Of a DNA stretch of 64,000 bases, positions 35,036 through 49,000 are shown piece by piece. The notes below the pieces were generated by a model. It saw nothing but the letters and a program-made list of their open reading frames with translations, did no database searches and had not been told where the DNA came from. A program made the position numbers and the translations under genes. Origin of the DNA: Stomorhina lunata (lineage: Eukaryota > Arthropoda > Insecta > Diptera > Rhiniidae); the NCBI GenBank assembly GCA_933228675.1, contig OW121743.1, forward strand, positions 61,945,118-62,009,117. The letters are read 5' to 3'. The first letter of the stretch is position 1; every line of letters begins with the position of its first letter.

Positions 35036-37690
35036 CAATAGAAATCTATTTATAGAATTTTTTAAAACTTACTATATTTACAGACAATTTTGCAAAAATT
35101 TACTATTTTTGTAGGAATTTTACAAATTTTATATAAAATTTTTAAGAAATTTACTACTTCTGTAAGAAATGTTTCAAAAATTTACTATTTTTATTAAAAA
35201 ACTTTCAAAAGTTTACTATTTTTATAGGAAAATTTTCATAAATTTACTATATTTATAGGAACATTTTTACTATTATTTTTCTAAACCTTCTTATTTTTAT
35301 AGGCAATTTTTCAAAAATTTCATATTTTTAGAGGAATTTTTTTTTAAATTTCTTAATTTTATAATCAACTTTTTAAAATTTTCATATTTTTATAGGAATT
35401 TTTTGAAAAATTTCATATTTTTATAAGAACATTTTCAAAAATTTCATATTTTTATAAGAAAATTTTCAAAAATTTACTATTGTGAAACGAAAATTTTCAA
35501 AAATTTACTATTTTTGAAACTTTAAAAAAAATTTCTATAAAAATATAAAATTTTTGAAAAATTTCCTATAAAAATATGACACTTTAATAAAATTTTCTAC
35601 AAAAATATAAAATTTTTGAAAAATTTCCTATAAAAATAATAAAATTTTAAAAAAACTTCCTAAAAAAATAGTAAATTTTTGAAAAATTTCCCCCAAAAAT
35701 ATTGAATTTTTGAAAAATTTTCTATAAAACTAGAAAATTTTTGAAATACTTCCTACAAAAATATGTCATTTCTGAAAAATTTCCATGAAATTTTTTAAAA
35801 ATGTCGAATTTAAATATAAAATTTTTGAAAAATTTCCTATAAAAATATCAAATTTTTGAACAATTTCTTATTAAAATATGAAATTTTTGAAAAATTTCCT
35901 ATATAAATAGTAAATTTTTAAAAAATTACATATAAAAATATGAAATTTTTGAAAAATTTCCTACATAAATAGTAAATTTTTGAAAAATTTCCTATAAAAA
36001 TATGAAATTTTTGAAAAATTTTCTATAAAAATATGAAATTTTTTGAAAAATTTCCTATTAAAATATGAAATTTTTGAAAAACTTCCTATCAAAATATAAA
36101 ATTTTTGAAAAATAATATAAATAAAAAGGGAAATTTTGAAAATTTTCCTATAAAAATAGGAAATTTTTGAAAAGTTTCATATAAAAATATGAACTTTTTG
36201 AAAAATTTTCTATTAAAATAAGAAATTTTTTAAATTTTCCTATAAAAATATGAAATTTTTTAAAAATTTATTATAAAGGTATAAAATTTTTTGAAAATTT
36301 TCCTATTAAAATATGAAATTTTTGGAAAATTTCCTACAAAAATATGAAATTTTTGAAAAATAAAATAAATAAAAATAGTATTTTTAAAAAATTTCCTATA
36401 AAAATAGTAAATTTTGAAAAATTTCTTATAAAAAATATAAAATTTTTGAAAAGTTTCATATAAAAATATTAACTTTTTGAAAAATTTTCTATAAAAATAT
36501 GAAATTTTTAAAAAATTTCCTATAAAAATAAAAAGTTTTTGAAAATTTTCCTATAGGAATAGTAAGCTTTTGAAAACTCCTATAAAAGAAACAGCTTTTG
36601 AAATATTTGTTAGAAATAGTAAATTTTCTTATAGAAATAAGAAATTTTTTAAAAATTTTCAACCAAAATAGTAAATTTTTGAAAAATATACTATTAGTAG
36701 TAAATTTTTGAAAAATTTCATATAAAAATATAAAATTTTTGAGAGGGTTTCTTATAAAAATTTGAAATTTTTGAAAAATTTCCTAAAACATATGAACTTT
36801 TTGAAAAATTTCCTACAAAAATAAGAAAAATTTTTAAAAAATTCCTATTAAAATAGTAAATTTTTGAAAAATTTCGTATAAAAATAGTAAATTTTTGAAA
36901 AAAAAAAAATTTACTACTAATAGGAAATTTTTCAAAAATTTACTTCTAATAGGAAATTTTTTCAAAATTTACTATTTTTTTAGGAAGTTTTTTTAAAATT
37001 TTTTTTATTTTTATAGGAAATTTTTTCAAAAATTTTATATTTTTGTAGAAAATTTTATTAAAGTTTCATATTTTTATAGGAAATTTTTCAAAAATTTTAT
37101 ATTTTTATAGAAAATTTTTTAAAGTTTCATATTTTTGTAGGAAATTTTTCAAAAAATTTTATATTTTAATAGAAAATTTTTCCAAAGTTGCATATTTTTA
37201 TAGAAAATTTTTCAAAAATGTCATTGTTAAAAACGGAAGTTTTTTTGATAGGTAAAATTTACTATTTTTATAGGAATTTTTTTTAAATTTACTATTTTTA
37301 TAGGAAATTTTTCTAAAATTTCATATTTTTATAGGATTTTTAAAAATGTCATATTTTTATAAAAAGTTTTTCAAAAATTTCATATTTTCATAGGAAAATT
37401 TTCGAAAATTATATATTTATATAGGAAATTTTTCAAAAATTTAAAATTTTTTAATATAAAATTTTCAAATTTTAATATTTTTATAGGAAATTTTTAAAAA
37501 ATTTACTATTTTTGTAGAAAATTTTAGAAAAATTTCATATTTTTATAGGAAATCTTTAAAAAATTTACTACTCTTATTTTAAATTTATCTAGTTTTATAA
37601 GAAATTTTAAAAAAATTTACTTTTTTTATAGAAAATTGTCAAAAATTTACTATTTTTATAGGATATTTTATAGGAAATTTTTCATAAAAT
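35036..37690. repeat. Diverged 31-bp satellite with two orientation switches
   Basis: 35036-35515 is C-centred (TTTTTCAAAAA), 35520-36895 is G-centred (TTTTTGAAAAA, often with ATAAAAATATGAAA), and 36905-37690 is C-centred again. The switch at about 36900 is at an A12 run between inverted copies of GTAAATTTTTGAAAA and ATTTACTAxTAATAGG, making a long potential foldback. Units are much more diverged than in the 12-19 kb array. Confidence 0.85.
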
Positions 37691-38734
37691 GACTTCCTAT
37701 AAGACCCTATACTACCTTAACCTTATTTATAATGCTATAAAAATATACTATCGAATGTTAATTTATGACATTAAAATAATTTAAATTTTAGATTTAAATT
37801 CTTTAACCATAACTTTTTCTTTAATGCAAAAAAAAAAAAAAAAAAATAAACAAACAGTCTCAAGGAATGTATGCAGTTGTATGTATGTATGTATGTGTTT
37901 AATGGTTTCTATGAAACATGTGTTTTCGCTTTAGCTTTTTATAATATTTTCAACTACAATAAATCAAAAACATATTTTCCATATTTTCTATTATCTATGT
38001 ACATAAATACATATGTATGTGCATGAATGTGTGAATGTTGGTTTTCTATGGTTTAAAAAACTGTATTCTTGATTTTTTTTGTAGCTCATATTTAGTTCTT
38101 GTAGTTTATTGTTCTCTAGGAGAACGTGACTTGTTTTGTGTTCTTAAAAAATTTAAAAATACATTTTGGTTTTTTATAAATAAAATTTATAGTGAGATGT
38201 ATATATATGGTTACAAGAGTATATTCATCTAGTATATAATATTAAAGAAAGGTTTATTGTATTTCTTTGAAAGCCTTTGGTATATTGTATTAAAATTTCT
38301 GTCAAATGCCATAGACTTATTGTGTCAATAAAACATATAAAATTCTTACTCAGACAATATTCAGGCTAATATTTATGTACTTCTTAGAATATAAATTCAT
38401 ATAAAATAATTCTTAAAATTATTAACATATTTATTTGTTTTATAAAATGATACCAATGCAATTGTAAATATATGATAGTTTACGTACGAATACCTTATAT
38501 ACCTTATACCTTCTATAAAAAGGATTATGAAGAAAAACGTAAAAGTTAACCAAACTTTTTTTTATAATGATCGGCAACTTATCTATACAAAACTATGAGT
38601 TTTCTATTGAGAAGTTTTCCCCTTAAAATTTGTGACATAAAAGTTCTAGATCACATTTGCACAAATTTTTTTACATTCATTTAATAAAGTAGTATTTTGA
38701 AAAATTCAACAAAGTTTTCTATTAAAAAGTTGGG
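37691..38734. other. Single-copy AT-rich island with simple repeats
   Basis: A19 run at 37828-37846 and a short GTAT run (37879-37897). No gene is recognised. Confidence 0.5.
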
Positions 38735-40085
38735 GAAAATTTTCAAAAACTAACTACTTTTATAAAAAAATTTTAAAAAATTTTCTATTTTGAAAGGAAA
38801 TTTTTCAAAAAATTTTTTTATTTTTATACGAAATTTTTAAAAAATATTCTATTTTTATAGGAAATTTTTCAAAAATTTTCAATTTTTATAGGAAATTTTT
38901 CAAAAATTTTCTATTTTTATAGGAAATTTTTCAAAAATTTTCTATTTTTATAGGAAATTTTTCAAAAATTTTCTATTTTTATAGGAAATTTTTCAAAAAT
39001 TTTCTATTTTTATAGGAAATTTTTCAAAAATTTTCTATTTTTATAGGAAATTTTTGAAAAATTTTCTATTTTTATAGGAAATTTTTCAAAAATTTTCTAT
39101 TTTTATAGGAAATTTTTCAAAAATTTTCTATTTTTATAGGAAATTTTTCAAAAATTTTCTATTTTTATAGGAAATTTTTCAAAAATTTTCTATTTTTATA
39201 GGAAATTTTTCAAAAATTTTCTATTTTTATAGGAAATTTTTCAAAAATGTTCTATTTTTATAGGAAATTTTTCAAAAATTATCTATTTTTATAGGAAATT
39301 TTTCAAAATTTTTCTATTTTTTTAGGAAATTTTTTAAAAATTTACTATTTTTATAGGAAATTTTTCAAAAATTTTCTATTTTTATAGGAAATTTTTCTAA
39401 AATTTTCTATTTATTTTTTATAGGAAATTTTTAAAAAAATTTCTATATTTATAGGAAATTTTAAAAAAATTTTCTAGTTTTATAGGAAATTTTTCAAAAA
39501 TTTTTTAAAAATTTTTATAGGAAATTTTTCAAAAATTTTATATTTTTATAGGAATTTTTTCAAAAATTTTATACTTTTATAGGAAATATTTCAAAAATTT
39601 TATATTTTCATAGGAAATTTTTCAAAAATTTTATATTTTTATAGGAAGTTTTTCAAAAATTTTCTATTTCTATAGGATATTTTTCAAAATTTTTCTATTT
39701 TTGTAGGAAATTTTGTTTAAAAATTTTCTATTTTTATAGGAAATTTTTCAAAAATTTCCTATTTCTTTACAGGAAATTTTTCAAAAATTTCCTATTTCTT
39801 TATAGGAAATTTTTCAAAAATTTCCTATTTCTTTATAGGAAATATTTCAAAAAATTTGCTATGTTTATAGAAAATTATTAAAAAAGAAAAATTTTTCAAA
39901 AATTTACTAGTTTAAAAAAAAAATTTTTTTTAAATTTACTTTTTTTATAGGAAATTTTTTAAAAATTTACTTTGTTTATAGGAAATTTTTCAAAAATTTA
40001 CTTTTTTTTATAGGAAATTTTTAAAAAATTTGCTATTTTTGGTATCAAATTTTTTAAAAATTTACTTGTTTTTTTTGCAGGAAAT
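38735..40085 (+). repeat. 31-bp satellite array, TTTTCTATTTTT subtype
   Basis: About 43 units, C-centred. A homogeneous core at 38880-39300 has AAATTTTCTATTTTT, with one C replaced by T relative to the main array. This breaks the palindrome at one position in every unit and marks a separately homogenised subfamily. A TTTCTTTATAGG or TTTCTTTACAGG variant is present in three consecutive units at 39760-39840. Confidence 0.92.
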
Positions 40086-41150
40086 TTTAAAGTTGAACCT
40101 AACATAAAACGATTTTTAGAGAAAACAAAGAAAATTTTCAAAATCTGTTTTAATTTGAAATAGTTTGAGACACACATAATAAAATGCTTATACTTAAATA
40201 TATACAATGTATGAAATATAGAAAATGAACAATTATAGAAAATAACTTTTTCCTACACATTCTTCTTCTCCCTGAACTTCATAAAATGCCTTTAAACTAT
40301 ACTCGTTTTAATAGGAATTTGTTTTATATAATATTTTTTTAGTGTTAATAGTTTCGTGAGTTTGTTTAGGGTCAATATATAAATTTATATATGTTCATAC
40401 AAAACACACACATTCAAATACATGTGCAGAAGTACATACATAACCAAACCTTAACTTGCTTTAATGTCTGTCCTTCACTCTTTGTACATATACATATCTG
40501 TATCTCCCTGTGTGTGTGTTATTTTGTATTTATTAAGTCTATTGTGAGGTTATATCCTTACCACAAAGCTATTAAAAAACTTTATCTGTCCAGCAACTTT
40601 TAGTTATTTTTCTTTTTTTTTTTGTGTAGTTCAGTTTTTCTCACTTGCTTTAGTTTTGTTCTGGCATTGTTGTTTTTGTTACTTTCCTGGCCTTGCTTGT
40701 GTTAGTATGGAGAAAAATAAATATGGAAACTAACTTGACTCAACTAAACTAACGAACGGAACACAAAGTTTTATTTATATTTCCATCATGTTATTTTCAG
40801 TTTTAGTTTATTGCATTAAATCAAATTGTGGTTTTATGCATTTGCCTGAGTTAACAATTTTTAACTTAGGACTTATTAAAATTTACTAACTTATAAATAT
40901 TGTGTGTGACCATTATTTAATATTTTATATTTATTTAGAGCAACGCATAGCAGCAGTTACAGGCAAGACAAATTTAAATTTATTTAAATAAAACAATGTT
41001 AGTTACACAAACTTTATCGGACAGAGAGAAGACCTCAATTAAAGCGAACATCGAAGTTTTGTAAAAAAAAAGCAAATTGTTGTTGAAAAGTATTAGATTA
41101 GGCTAAATTTGTTGGGAACTTGAGCATAAAATATAGATAATTTTCTTAAA
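40086..41150. other. Single-copy AT-rich island
   Basis: Contains a short GT run (40511-40519) and T-rich stretches with slightly higher GC (40620-40720). No gene is supported. Confidence 0.5.
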
Positions 41151-42930
41151 GTTAATATTTTTATATACAATTTTTAAAAAAGTTACAATTTTTATAAGAA
41201 ATTTTTCAAAAATTTCTTTTTAAACAAAACTTTTTAAAAATTTATTATTATAGGAAATTTTTCAAAAATTTACTATTTTTATAGGAAATTTTTCAAAAAT
41301 TTACTATTTTTATAGGAAATTTTTTCAAAAATTTACTATTTTACAGGAAACTTTTCAAAAATTTACTATTTTATAGAAAACTTTTCAAAAATTTACTATT
41401 TTTATAGGAAATTTTTCAAAAATTTTACTATTTTATAGGAAATTTTTCAAAAATTTACTATTTTTATAGGAAATTTTTCAAAAATTTACTATTTTTATAG
41501 GAAATTTTTAAAAAATTTACTATTTCTATAGGAAATTTTTCAAAATTTTACTATTTTTATAGGAAATTTTTAAAAAATTTACTATTTTTATAGGAAATTT
41601 TTTAAAAATTTACTATTTTTACAGGAATCAAAAAAAAAAAATTTACAATTTTTATCGAAAATTTTTAAAAAATGTACTATTTTTATAGGAAATTTTTAAA
41701 AAATTTACTATTTTTACAGGAATTAAAAAAAAAAATTTACTATTATTATCGAAAATTTTTATAAAATTTTTTATTTTTATCGAAAATTTTTATAAAATTT
41801 TTTATATTTATTGGAAATTTTTATAAAATTTTTTATTTTTATAGGAAATTTTTCAAAAATTTACTATTTTTATAGAAAGTTTTTCAAAAATTTACTAATT
41901 TTATAGGAAATTTTTCAAAAATGTCCTAATTTTATAGGAAATTTTTCAAAAATTTTCTAATTTTATAGGAAATTTTTCAAAATTTTCCTAATTATATAGG
42001 AAATTTTTTTTTTTTAATTTTATAGAAAATTTTTCAAAAATTTCCTAATTTTAAAGGAATTTTTTCAAAAATTTTCCGTTTTTTATAGGATATTTAAAAA
42101 AAATTCCTATTTTTATAAGAAATTTTTCAAAAATTTCCTATTTCTATAGGAAATTTTTCAAAAATTTCTTATTGTTATAGGATTTTTTTCATAAATTTCT
42201 TACTTTTATAGGAAATTTTTCAAAAATTTTCTGTTTTTATAGGAAAGTTTTAAAAAATTTACTAATTCTATAAGAAATTTTTTATAAAATTTTTATAGAA
42301 AATTTTTTATTTTAGTAAATTTCTAAAAAATTTACATTTTCTTAGGAATCTTTTCAAAACCTTACTATTTTTATAAGAAATTTTCAAACATTTCCTATTT
42401 TATAAAAAATTTTTCAAAAATTTACAATTTTTATAAGAAATTTTTCAAAAAATATATACTTTTTATACGAAATTTTCAAAAAATTTCTTATTTTGAAAGG
42501 AAATATTTTAAAAATTTATAATTTTTATAAGAAGTTTTTCAAAAATTTCTTATTTTGATAGGAAATTTTTAAAAAATTTAATATTTTTATAGTAAATTTA
42601 TCAAAAATTTCATATATGTATAGGGAACTTTTCATCTTATTTTTATAGGAAATTTTTCAAAAATTTCTCATTTTTATAGAAAATTTTTCATAAATTTTTT
42701 TTTATAGGAAATTTTTCAAAAATTTCTTATTTTTATAGGAAACTTTTCAAAAATTTACTATTTTTATAAGAAAGATTGTTTAAAGGTTTACTGTTTTTAT
42801 AGGAAATTTTTCAAAAATTTACTACTGTTATAGATAATTTTTCAGAAATTTATAATTTTGATAGGAAACTTTTCAAAAAATTTTAAAATTTTCCATTTTT
42901 ATAGGAACTTTTTCGAAATTTATTATATTA
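41151..42930 (+). repeat. 31-bp satellite array, diverged, C-centred
   Basis: About 57 units, mostly ATTTACTATTTTTATAGG type early and ATTTCCTAATTTTATAGG type at 41890-42060. Tandem variant blocks (TTTTACAGGAATxAAAAAA at about 41620 and 41715; ATAAAATTTTTTATTTTTAT at 41760-41840) show local duplication. Confidence 0.88.
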
Positions 42931-44249
42931 TCTAAGAGTTCCCTCATATTTTCAGCTGATGGATATAATTTAATGTTCTTTGAAAAAAAAAAACAGTAAT
43001 AAAGCAACCTTTTAAATTTTAAAAATCCTATATAATGCAATTTTCTTTTACATGCTCTATTTATCGCTAAACAAAAACTTAAACTTCACTAGGGATTTTC
43101 AATTTAATATACTGTTCAATATAGAGCTATAAATTTTCAAAAGTATCTATATCATTTCTCTATTGTCTCCTCTGGTGTTTATGGTCGGTAATATTGATGT
43201 TATACCATAAAAAATAACATTGACTTCAATGACAAAAACCACACACAGAGGAAAAATCTAATACCAAAAAAAAAAAAAAAAAACAAAGATAAACATAAAT
43301 AATGTGACCAAAAAAAGTCAATACAATCCTATAGATACACATACGTTTCCAATAAAAGGTCTTCAGCAAGACTTAGTAATATCCTCTCTGTTTTATGTGT
43401 ATATGTAAGTAAATATCAACAGAATTATATACATTCACATAATTTTGTGGTTATAAATACAATATCTACATATCATTTTCACTGCTGGATTTTATTGATG
43501 ATATATTTATTTAGCACCTCCTTATTTATTTATTTTTTCTGCTTTTTACGACCACATTTTCAACTTTTTTTATCCATATAATTCCTTTATAATAACAATC
43601 ATTTGTTGTTTTTATGTTGTCTGTTTTCTTTCTACTATTAGCCCTGGTATTATCCTTTTTTGACATTTATAAGGAAATGGTCATCTTTTGATAGCTTTTA
43701 TAAATAAGAATTTCTGTCAATTTTGAATATATCGAGCGTGTGGTATCATTTATTTCCTTCACATATAAAAGACATACAATCATAAAAATAAGTGTAGGTG
43801 TATTTGTGCAAAACCCACATACATATGTTTAAGTGAAAATTCTCTTTAATATATTTATTTTTATGCTTTTCATTTTTATGTTTTCCCCCTTCGTCTTTTC
43901 GTATGTTTATGACTTTCAATTCATTTCTTGTTGGCCATTAATAAGTGATAAATATTGAAGGCATTGGTGATGAAAAAATAAAACTTTTCATAATTTATTT
44001 CCTTCTGCATACGATTGCATGAGTTTTATTGTAAGAGCAAATATTGTTATTAAACTATGAATGTATTGGAAAATATGTTTTGGTGTTATGTGGCTATAAG
44101 TAGGACATAAATATTTGGGTTTATTATTTTCTTTATAGCCATAATTTTTGAGCCCTTTTTCACGATGAGTGAAGAAAACTTCAAAATTTTTCTTCCCAAT
44201 TGTAATTCTGCTACAAAATTTGAATTTTTGCTAAAACTATATATACATT
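42931..44249. other. Single-copy AT-rich island
   Basis: A18 run near 43266-43283. No gene, RNA or repeat is recognised. Confidence 0.5.
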
Positions 44250-45375
44250 TTTTTTATATTTTTATAGGAAATTTTTCAAAAATAAACTATATTTATAGAG
44301 AATTTATATTTATAGGAAATTTTTCAAAAATTTACTATTTTTATAGGAAATTTTTCAAAAACTTACTATTTTTATAGGAAATTTTTCAAAAATTTACTAT
44401 TTTTATAGAAAATTTTTCAAAAATTTACTATTTTTATGGGAAATTTTTTAAAAATTGACTATTTTTATAGGAAATTTTTCAAAAATTTCCTATTTTTATA
44501 GGAAATTTTTCAAAAATTTCCTATTTTTATAGGAAATTTTTCAAAAATAGGAAATTTTTGAGAAATTTCCTATAAAAATAGAAAAATTTTGAGGAAATGT
44601 TTCAAAAATATACTATTTTTATAGGAGATTTTTCAAAAAATTAACTAAGGAAATTTTTCAAAAATTTACTATTTTTATAGGAAACTTTTCAAAAATTTAC
44701 TATATTTAAAGGAAGTTTTTCAAAAATTTACTATTTTTATAGGAAATTTTTCAAAAATTTATTATTGTTATAAAAAAATTTTCAAAAATTTATTAGTTTT
44801 ATAAGAAATTTTTCAAAAATTTATTAATTTTATAGGAAATTTTATAAAAATTTAATATTTTTAAAGGAAATTTTTGAAAGATTTACTATCTATATACGAT
44901 TTTTTTCAAAAAGTTACTATTTTCACTATTTTTATAGAAAACTTTTCAAAAATGTACTATTTTTATAGGAAATTATTCAAAAATTTACTACTTTTTTATT
45001 AAGTTTTTAAAAAATTTGCTATTTTCTTTTGGAAATTTTTGAAATATTTACTATTTTTATAGAAAGTTTTTAAAAAATTTACTATTTTTATAGAAAATTT
45101 TTAAAAAATGTTACTATTTTTATAAAAGATTTTTCAAAAATTTACTTTTATTAAAGGAAATTTTTAAAAATTTACTAATTTTATAAAAACATTTTTAAAG
45201 GAAAGTTTTCAAAAATGTACTATTTTGATGGGAAGTTTGTAAACAATTTACTATTTTTTGGGAAATTTTTTATAAACTGATTATTTGTATAGGAATTTTT
45301 TAAAAAATTTACTATTTATATAGGAAATTTTTCATAAATTTCCTATTTCTATAGAAATTTTTAAAAAAGTAACAT
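44250..45375 (+). repeat. 31-bp satellite array, diverged, C-centred
   Basis: About 36 units. A short inverted stretch near 44545-44590 contains G-centred units. Confidence 0.88.
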
Positions 45376-46262
45376 TTCGCATGAAACGAAATATTGCAAA
45401 GTAATTTAATGTTCTAATGGAATAGCAAGAAAATCAACTATTGTATAATTTATTCAGGCGAATCCTGTAAACTAACAGAAATTCTACTGGTTTAATAAGA
45501 TATAACATTTCAACCTAGTTTTTTTTCAACTTTGATCCCTTACTCCTTGGCCCACTTACAATCTATTTTTAAAATTAGTCATTTTATTCTTTCTTCCATT
45601 AACTTAGTTTTTTTGTTTTTTTTTTGCAGATTTCCAAAGCAGATACCGTGTAAAGGTCAGTATCAAATAAAATCTAAATTTAAAAGCACTTCAAAGTAAA
45701 TAAATAAAACAAACGAATAAAACAAAATTTAATAGAAATGTCTTATTTGTTTAAAACTTAAGTAGGCAGACTCGGGATAAAAATAAACAAAATCGAAATA
45801 AAATATAACAAAATTAATTGAAATGAAATGGAGATTGTATCATATTCCAAAACTAAATTATCTTTGTACTATTTGTATTGAAAACAAAACACAGAGATAT
45901 ACTAGTATAAAGAAAAACTTTCCAGATAAATGTTTATTTTCGTATTCGAAAACCATTCACGCTTGTGTGACTTATACACAAATTAATAATTCATGAGTAA
46001 TGAAGATGAAATCAATGGGAAAGTAAACAGGAAACTTTCCTTTTAATGCTTTAAAATTGAAAATTGTTAATGGTTAGGTTTTAGGAGAGTTGGAGAAGCT
46101 TAAAATAGATTATGTATAGAAAGTTTGGCAAATGATACCAAATGGTTTTATTTGTAATCAAATTAAGAGTTTAGTAAAGGTGTAAACAGACTTTTAAAGA
46201 AAAAGAACTTTTTTAATAATAACAATGAATTTTGAAGTTGTAGAAAGTAGAAAATTTATTAT
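45376..46262. other. Single-copy island containing a candidate exon
   Basis: T-rich before and A-rich after 45630, as is typical on either side of a fly splice acceptor. See the separate entry for the candidate exon. Confidence 0.5.
45630..45655 (+). other. Candidate host exon or micro-exon
   Basis: A long pyrimidine tract (about 45605-45625) and GCAG (acceptor AG at 45628-45629) follow a branch-point-like ATTAAC (about 45596-45601). The next 26 bases are less AT-rich than their surroundings and end before GTCAGT, a fair donor site. In one frame they read FQSRYRVK, in another FPKQIPCK. In that second frame translation could instead continue to a TAA at 45697-45699, followed at once by AATAAA (45699-45704), so a terminal exon is an alternative. 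I do not recognise the peptide. This is the only spot in the window where splice signals and an open segment coincide. Confidence 0.3.
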
Positions 46263-49000
46263 TCTTACAGAAAAATTTATTAAATTTCCTACAAAGTAGA
46301 AATTTTTTGAAAAATTTCTTATAAAAATATATTTCCTATATTAATAGAAATTTTTTTAAAAATTTCCAATAAAAATAGAAAATTTTTGAAAAAATTCTAA
46401 TATAAAGACAAAATTTTTGAAAAATTTCTAAAAGAAATAGAACATTTTTGAAAAAGTTCCTATAAAAATAGGAAATTTTCGAAAAAGTTCCTGTAAAAAT
46501 AAGAATTTTTAAAAAATTTCCTAAAAAAATAGAAAATTTTTGAAAAATTTCTTATAAAAATAAGAAAATTTTTGAAAAATTTCTTATAAAAGTAGTAAAT
46601 TTTTGAAAAATTTCTTATAAAAATAAGAAAATTTTTGAAAAATTTCTTATAAAAATAAGAAAATTTTTGAAAAATTTCCTATAAAAATAGTAAATTTTTG
46701 AAAAATTTCCTATAAAAATAGGAAATTTTTGAAAACGTTTCTATAAAATTAGGAAATTTTTGAAAAATTTCCTATAAGAATAGTAAATTTTTGAAAAAAT
46801 TGCTATAAAAATAGAAAATTTTTGAAAAATTTCCTATAAAAATAGGAAATTTTTGAAAAATTTCCTATAAAAATTTTTAAAAATTTCCTATAAAAATAGG
46901 AAATTTTTGAAAAATTTCCTATAAAAATATTAAATTTTTGAAAAATTTCCTATAAGAATAGTAAATTTTTGAAAAAATTCCTATAAAAATAGAAAATTTT
47001 TGAAAAATTTCCTGTAAATATAAGAAAATGTTTAAAAAATTTCCTATAAAAAAGTTAATTTTTGAAAACTTTCCTACAAAAATAGTAAATTTTTGAAAAA
47101 TTTCCTATAAAAATGGAAAATTTTTTAAAAATTTCTTATAAAATAGGAAATTTTTTAAAAATTTCCTATAAAAATAGGAAATTTTTGAAAAATTTCCTAT
47201 AAAATAGGAAATTTTTGAAAAATTTCCTACAAAATAGGAAACTTTTGAAAAATTTTCAATTAAGTAGGAAATTTTTGAAAAATTTCCTAGGAAATTTTTG
47301 AAAAATTTCCTATAAAATAGGAAATTTTTGAAAAATTTCCTAGGAAATTTTTGAAAAATTTCCTATAAAATAGGAAATTTTTGAAAAATTTCCTCTAAAA
47401 TAGGAAATTTTTTAAAAATTTCCTCTAAAATAGGAAATTTTTTAAAAATTTCTTATAAAATAGTAAATTTTTGAAAAATTTCCTATAAAATAGGAAATTT
47501 TTGAAAAATTTCTTATAGAATAACAAATTTTTGAAAAATTTCCTATAAAATAGGCAATTTTGGAAAAATTTCCTATAAAAATAGGAAATTTATGAAAAAT
47601 TTCCTATAATAATAGAAAATTTTTAAAAAACTTCCTATAAAAAAAAATTTTTGGAAAAAAATTTTATATAAAAAATTTCCTATAAAATATAAAAATTACC
47701 TAAAAAAAGAGAAAATATTCCAAAAATTTCCTATAAAAGTAGAAATTTTATAAAAAAAATTCTTATGAACATAGAAATTTTTTTAAAAAATTTCCTATAA
47801 AAATAGAACATTTTTTAAAAATTTTCTAGAAAAATAGAACATTTTTGAAAAATTTTGTATAAAAATAGAAATCTTTTTTTTTTAATTTCAAAAATTTTCT
47901 ATTTTTATAAGAAATTTTAAAAATGTTTCTATTTTTGTATGAAATTTTTAAAAAATTCTCTATTTTTATTTGAATTTGTTTAAAAATTTTATATTATTAA
48001 CCGAAAATTTTCAAAAATTTTCAATTTTTATAAGAATTTTTTTTCAAAATAATATGAATTTTATAGGATTTTTCTATATTTTTGACAGCAAGTTTTTTAT
48101 AAAATTTCTTTTTAGTGGAAAATTTTCTATTTTTATAGGAAATTTTTAAAAATCTTTCTATTTTTATAGGATTTTTTTTAATTTTTTCTGGTTTTATAGG
48201 AAATTTTTTAAAAATTTTCCATCTTCATAGGAAATTTTTAAAAAATTTTCTATTTTTATAGGAAAATTTTCAAAAATTTTCTTTTTTGTGGGAATTTTTA
48301 AAAATTTTATACCTTTATGGGATTTTTTTAAAAAATTTATATTTTTATAGGAAATTTTTCAAAAATTTTCTTTTTAAAAAAATTTTCTATTTTGAAAGGA
48401 AATTTTCAAAAATTATCTACTTTTATAGGAAGTTTTTTAAAAATTTTCTATTTTAATAGGAAATTTTTCAAAAATTTTATATTTCTATAGGAAATTTTTC
48501 AAAAATTTTATATTTTTATAGGAAATTTTTCAAATGTTTTCATATATTTTATTTATTTTTTAATTTTTAAAAACCTTTCTATTTTTATAGGAAATTTTAA
48601 AAAAATTTTATATTTTTATAGGAAATTTTTAAAAAAATTTCTATTTTTATTGGAAATTTAAAAAAAAAATTTATATTTTTATAGGAAATTTTTAAAAAAA
48701 ATTTCAATTTTGATAGGAAATTTTTAAAACTTTTCCATTTTTATAGGAAATTTTTGAAATATTTCCAATAAAATTAGTAAATTTTTTCAAAATGTCAAAA
48801 ATAGTAAATTTTGTAAAAATTTCCTATAAAAAGTAGAAAATTTTTGAAAAATTTTCTATAAAAATAGTATGTTTTTGAAAAATTTTGTTTAGAAATATTA
48901 AATCTTTGAACATTTTTTTTTTACTTATTATAAATTTTTGAAAAATTTAATATAAAAATAGTAAATTTTTGAAAAACCTCCTATAAGAATTTCCTTTAAA
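46263..49000. repeat. 31-bp satellite with orientation switches
   Basis: 46263-47870 is G-centred (AAATTTTTGAAAAATTTCC). 47880-48750 is C-centred and diverged, and 48750-49000 is G-centred. The block 47110-47560 has shortened units with TATAAAATAGGAAA (29-30 bp) and two units reduced to TTTCCTAGGAAATTT (about 47282 and 47336), deletions that leave an uninterrupted palindrome. Confidence 0.88.
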
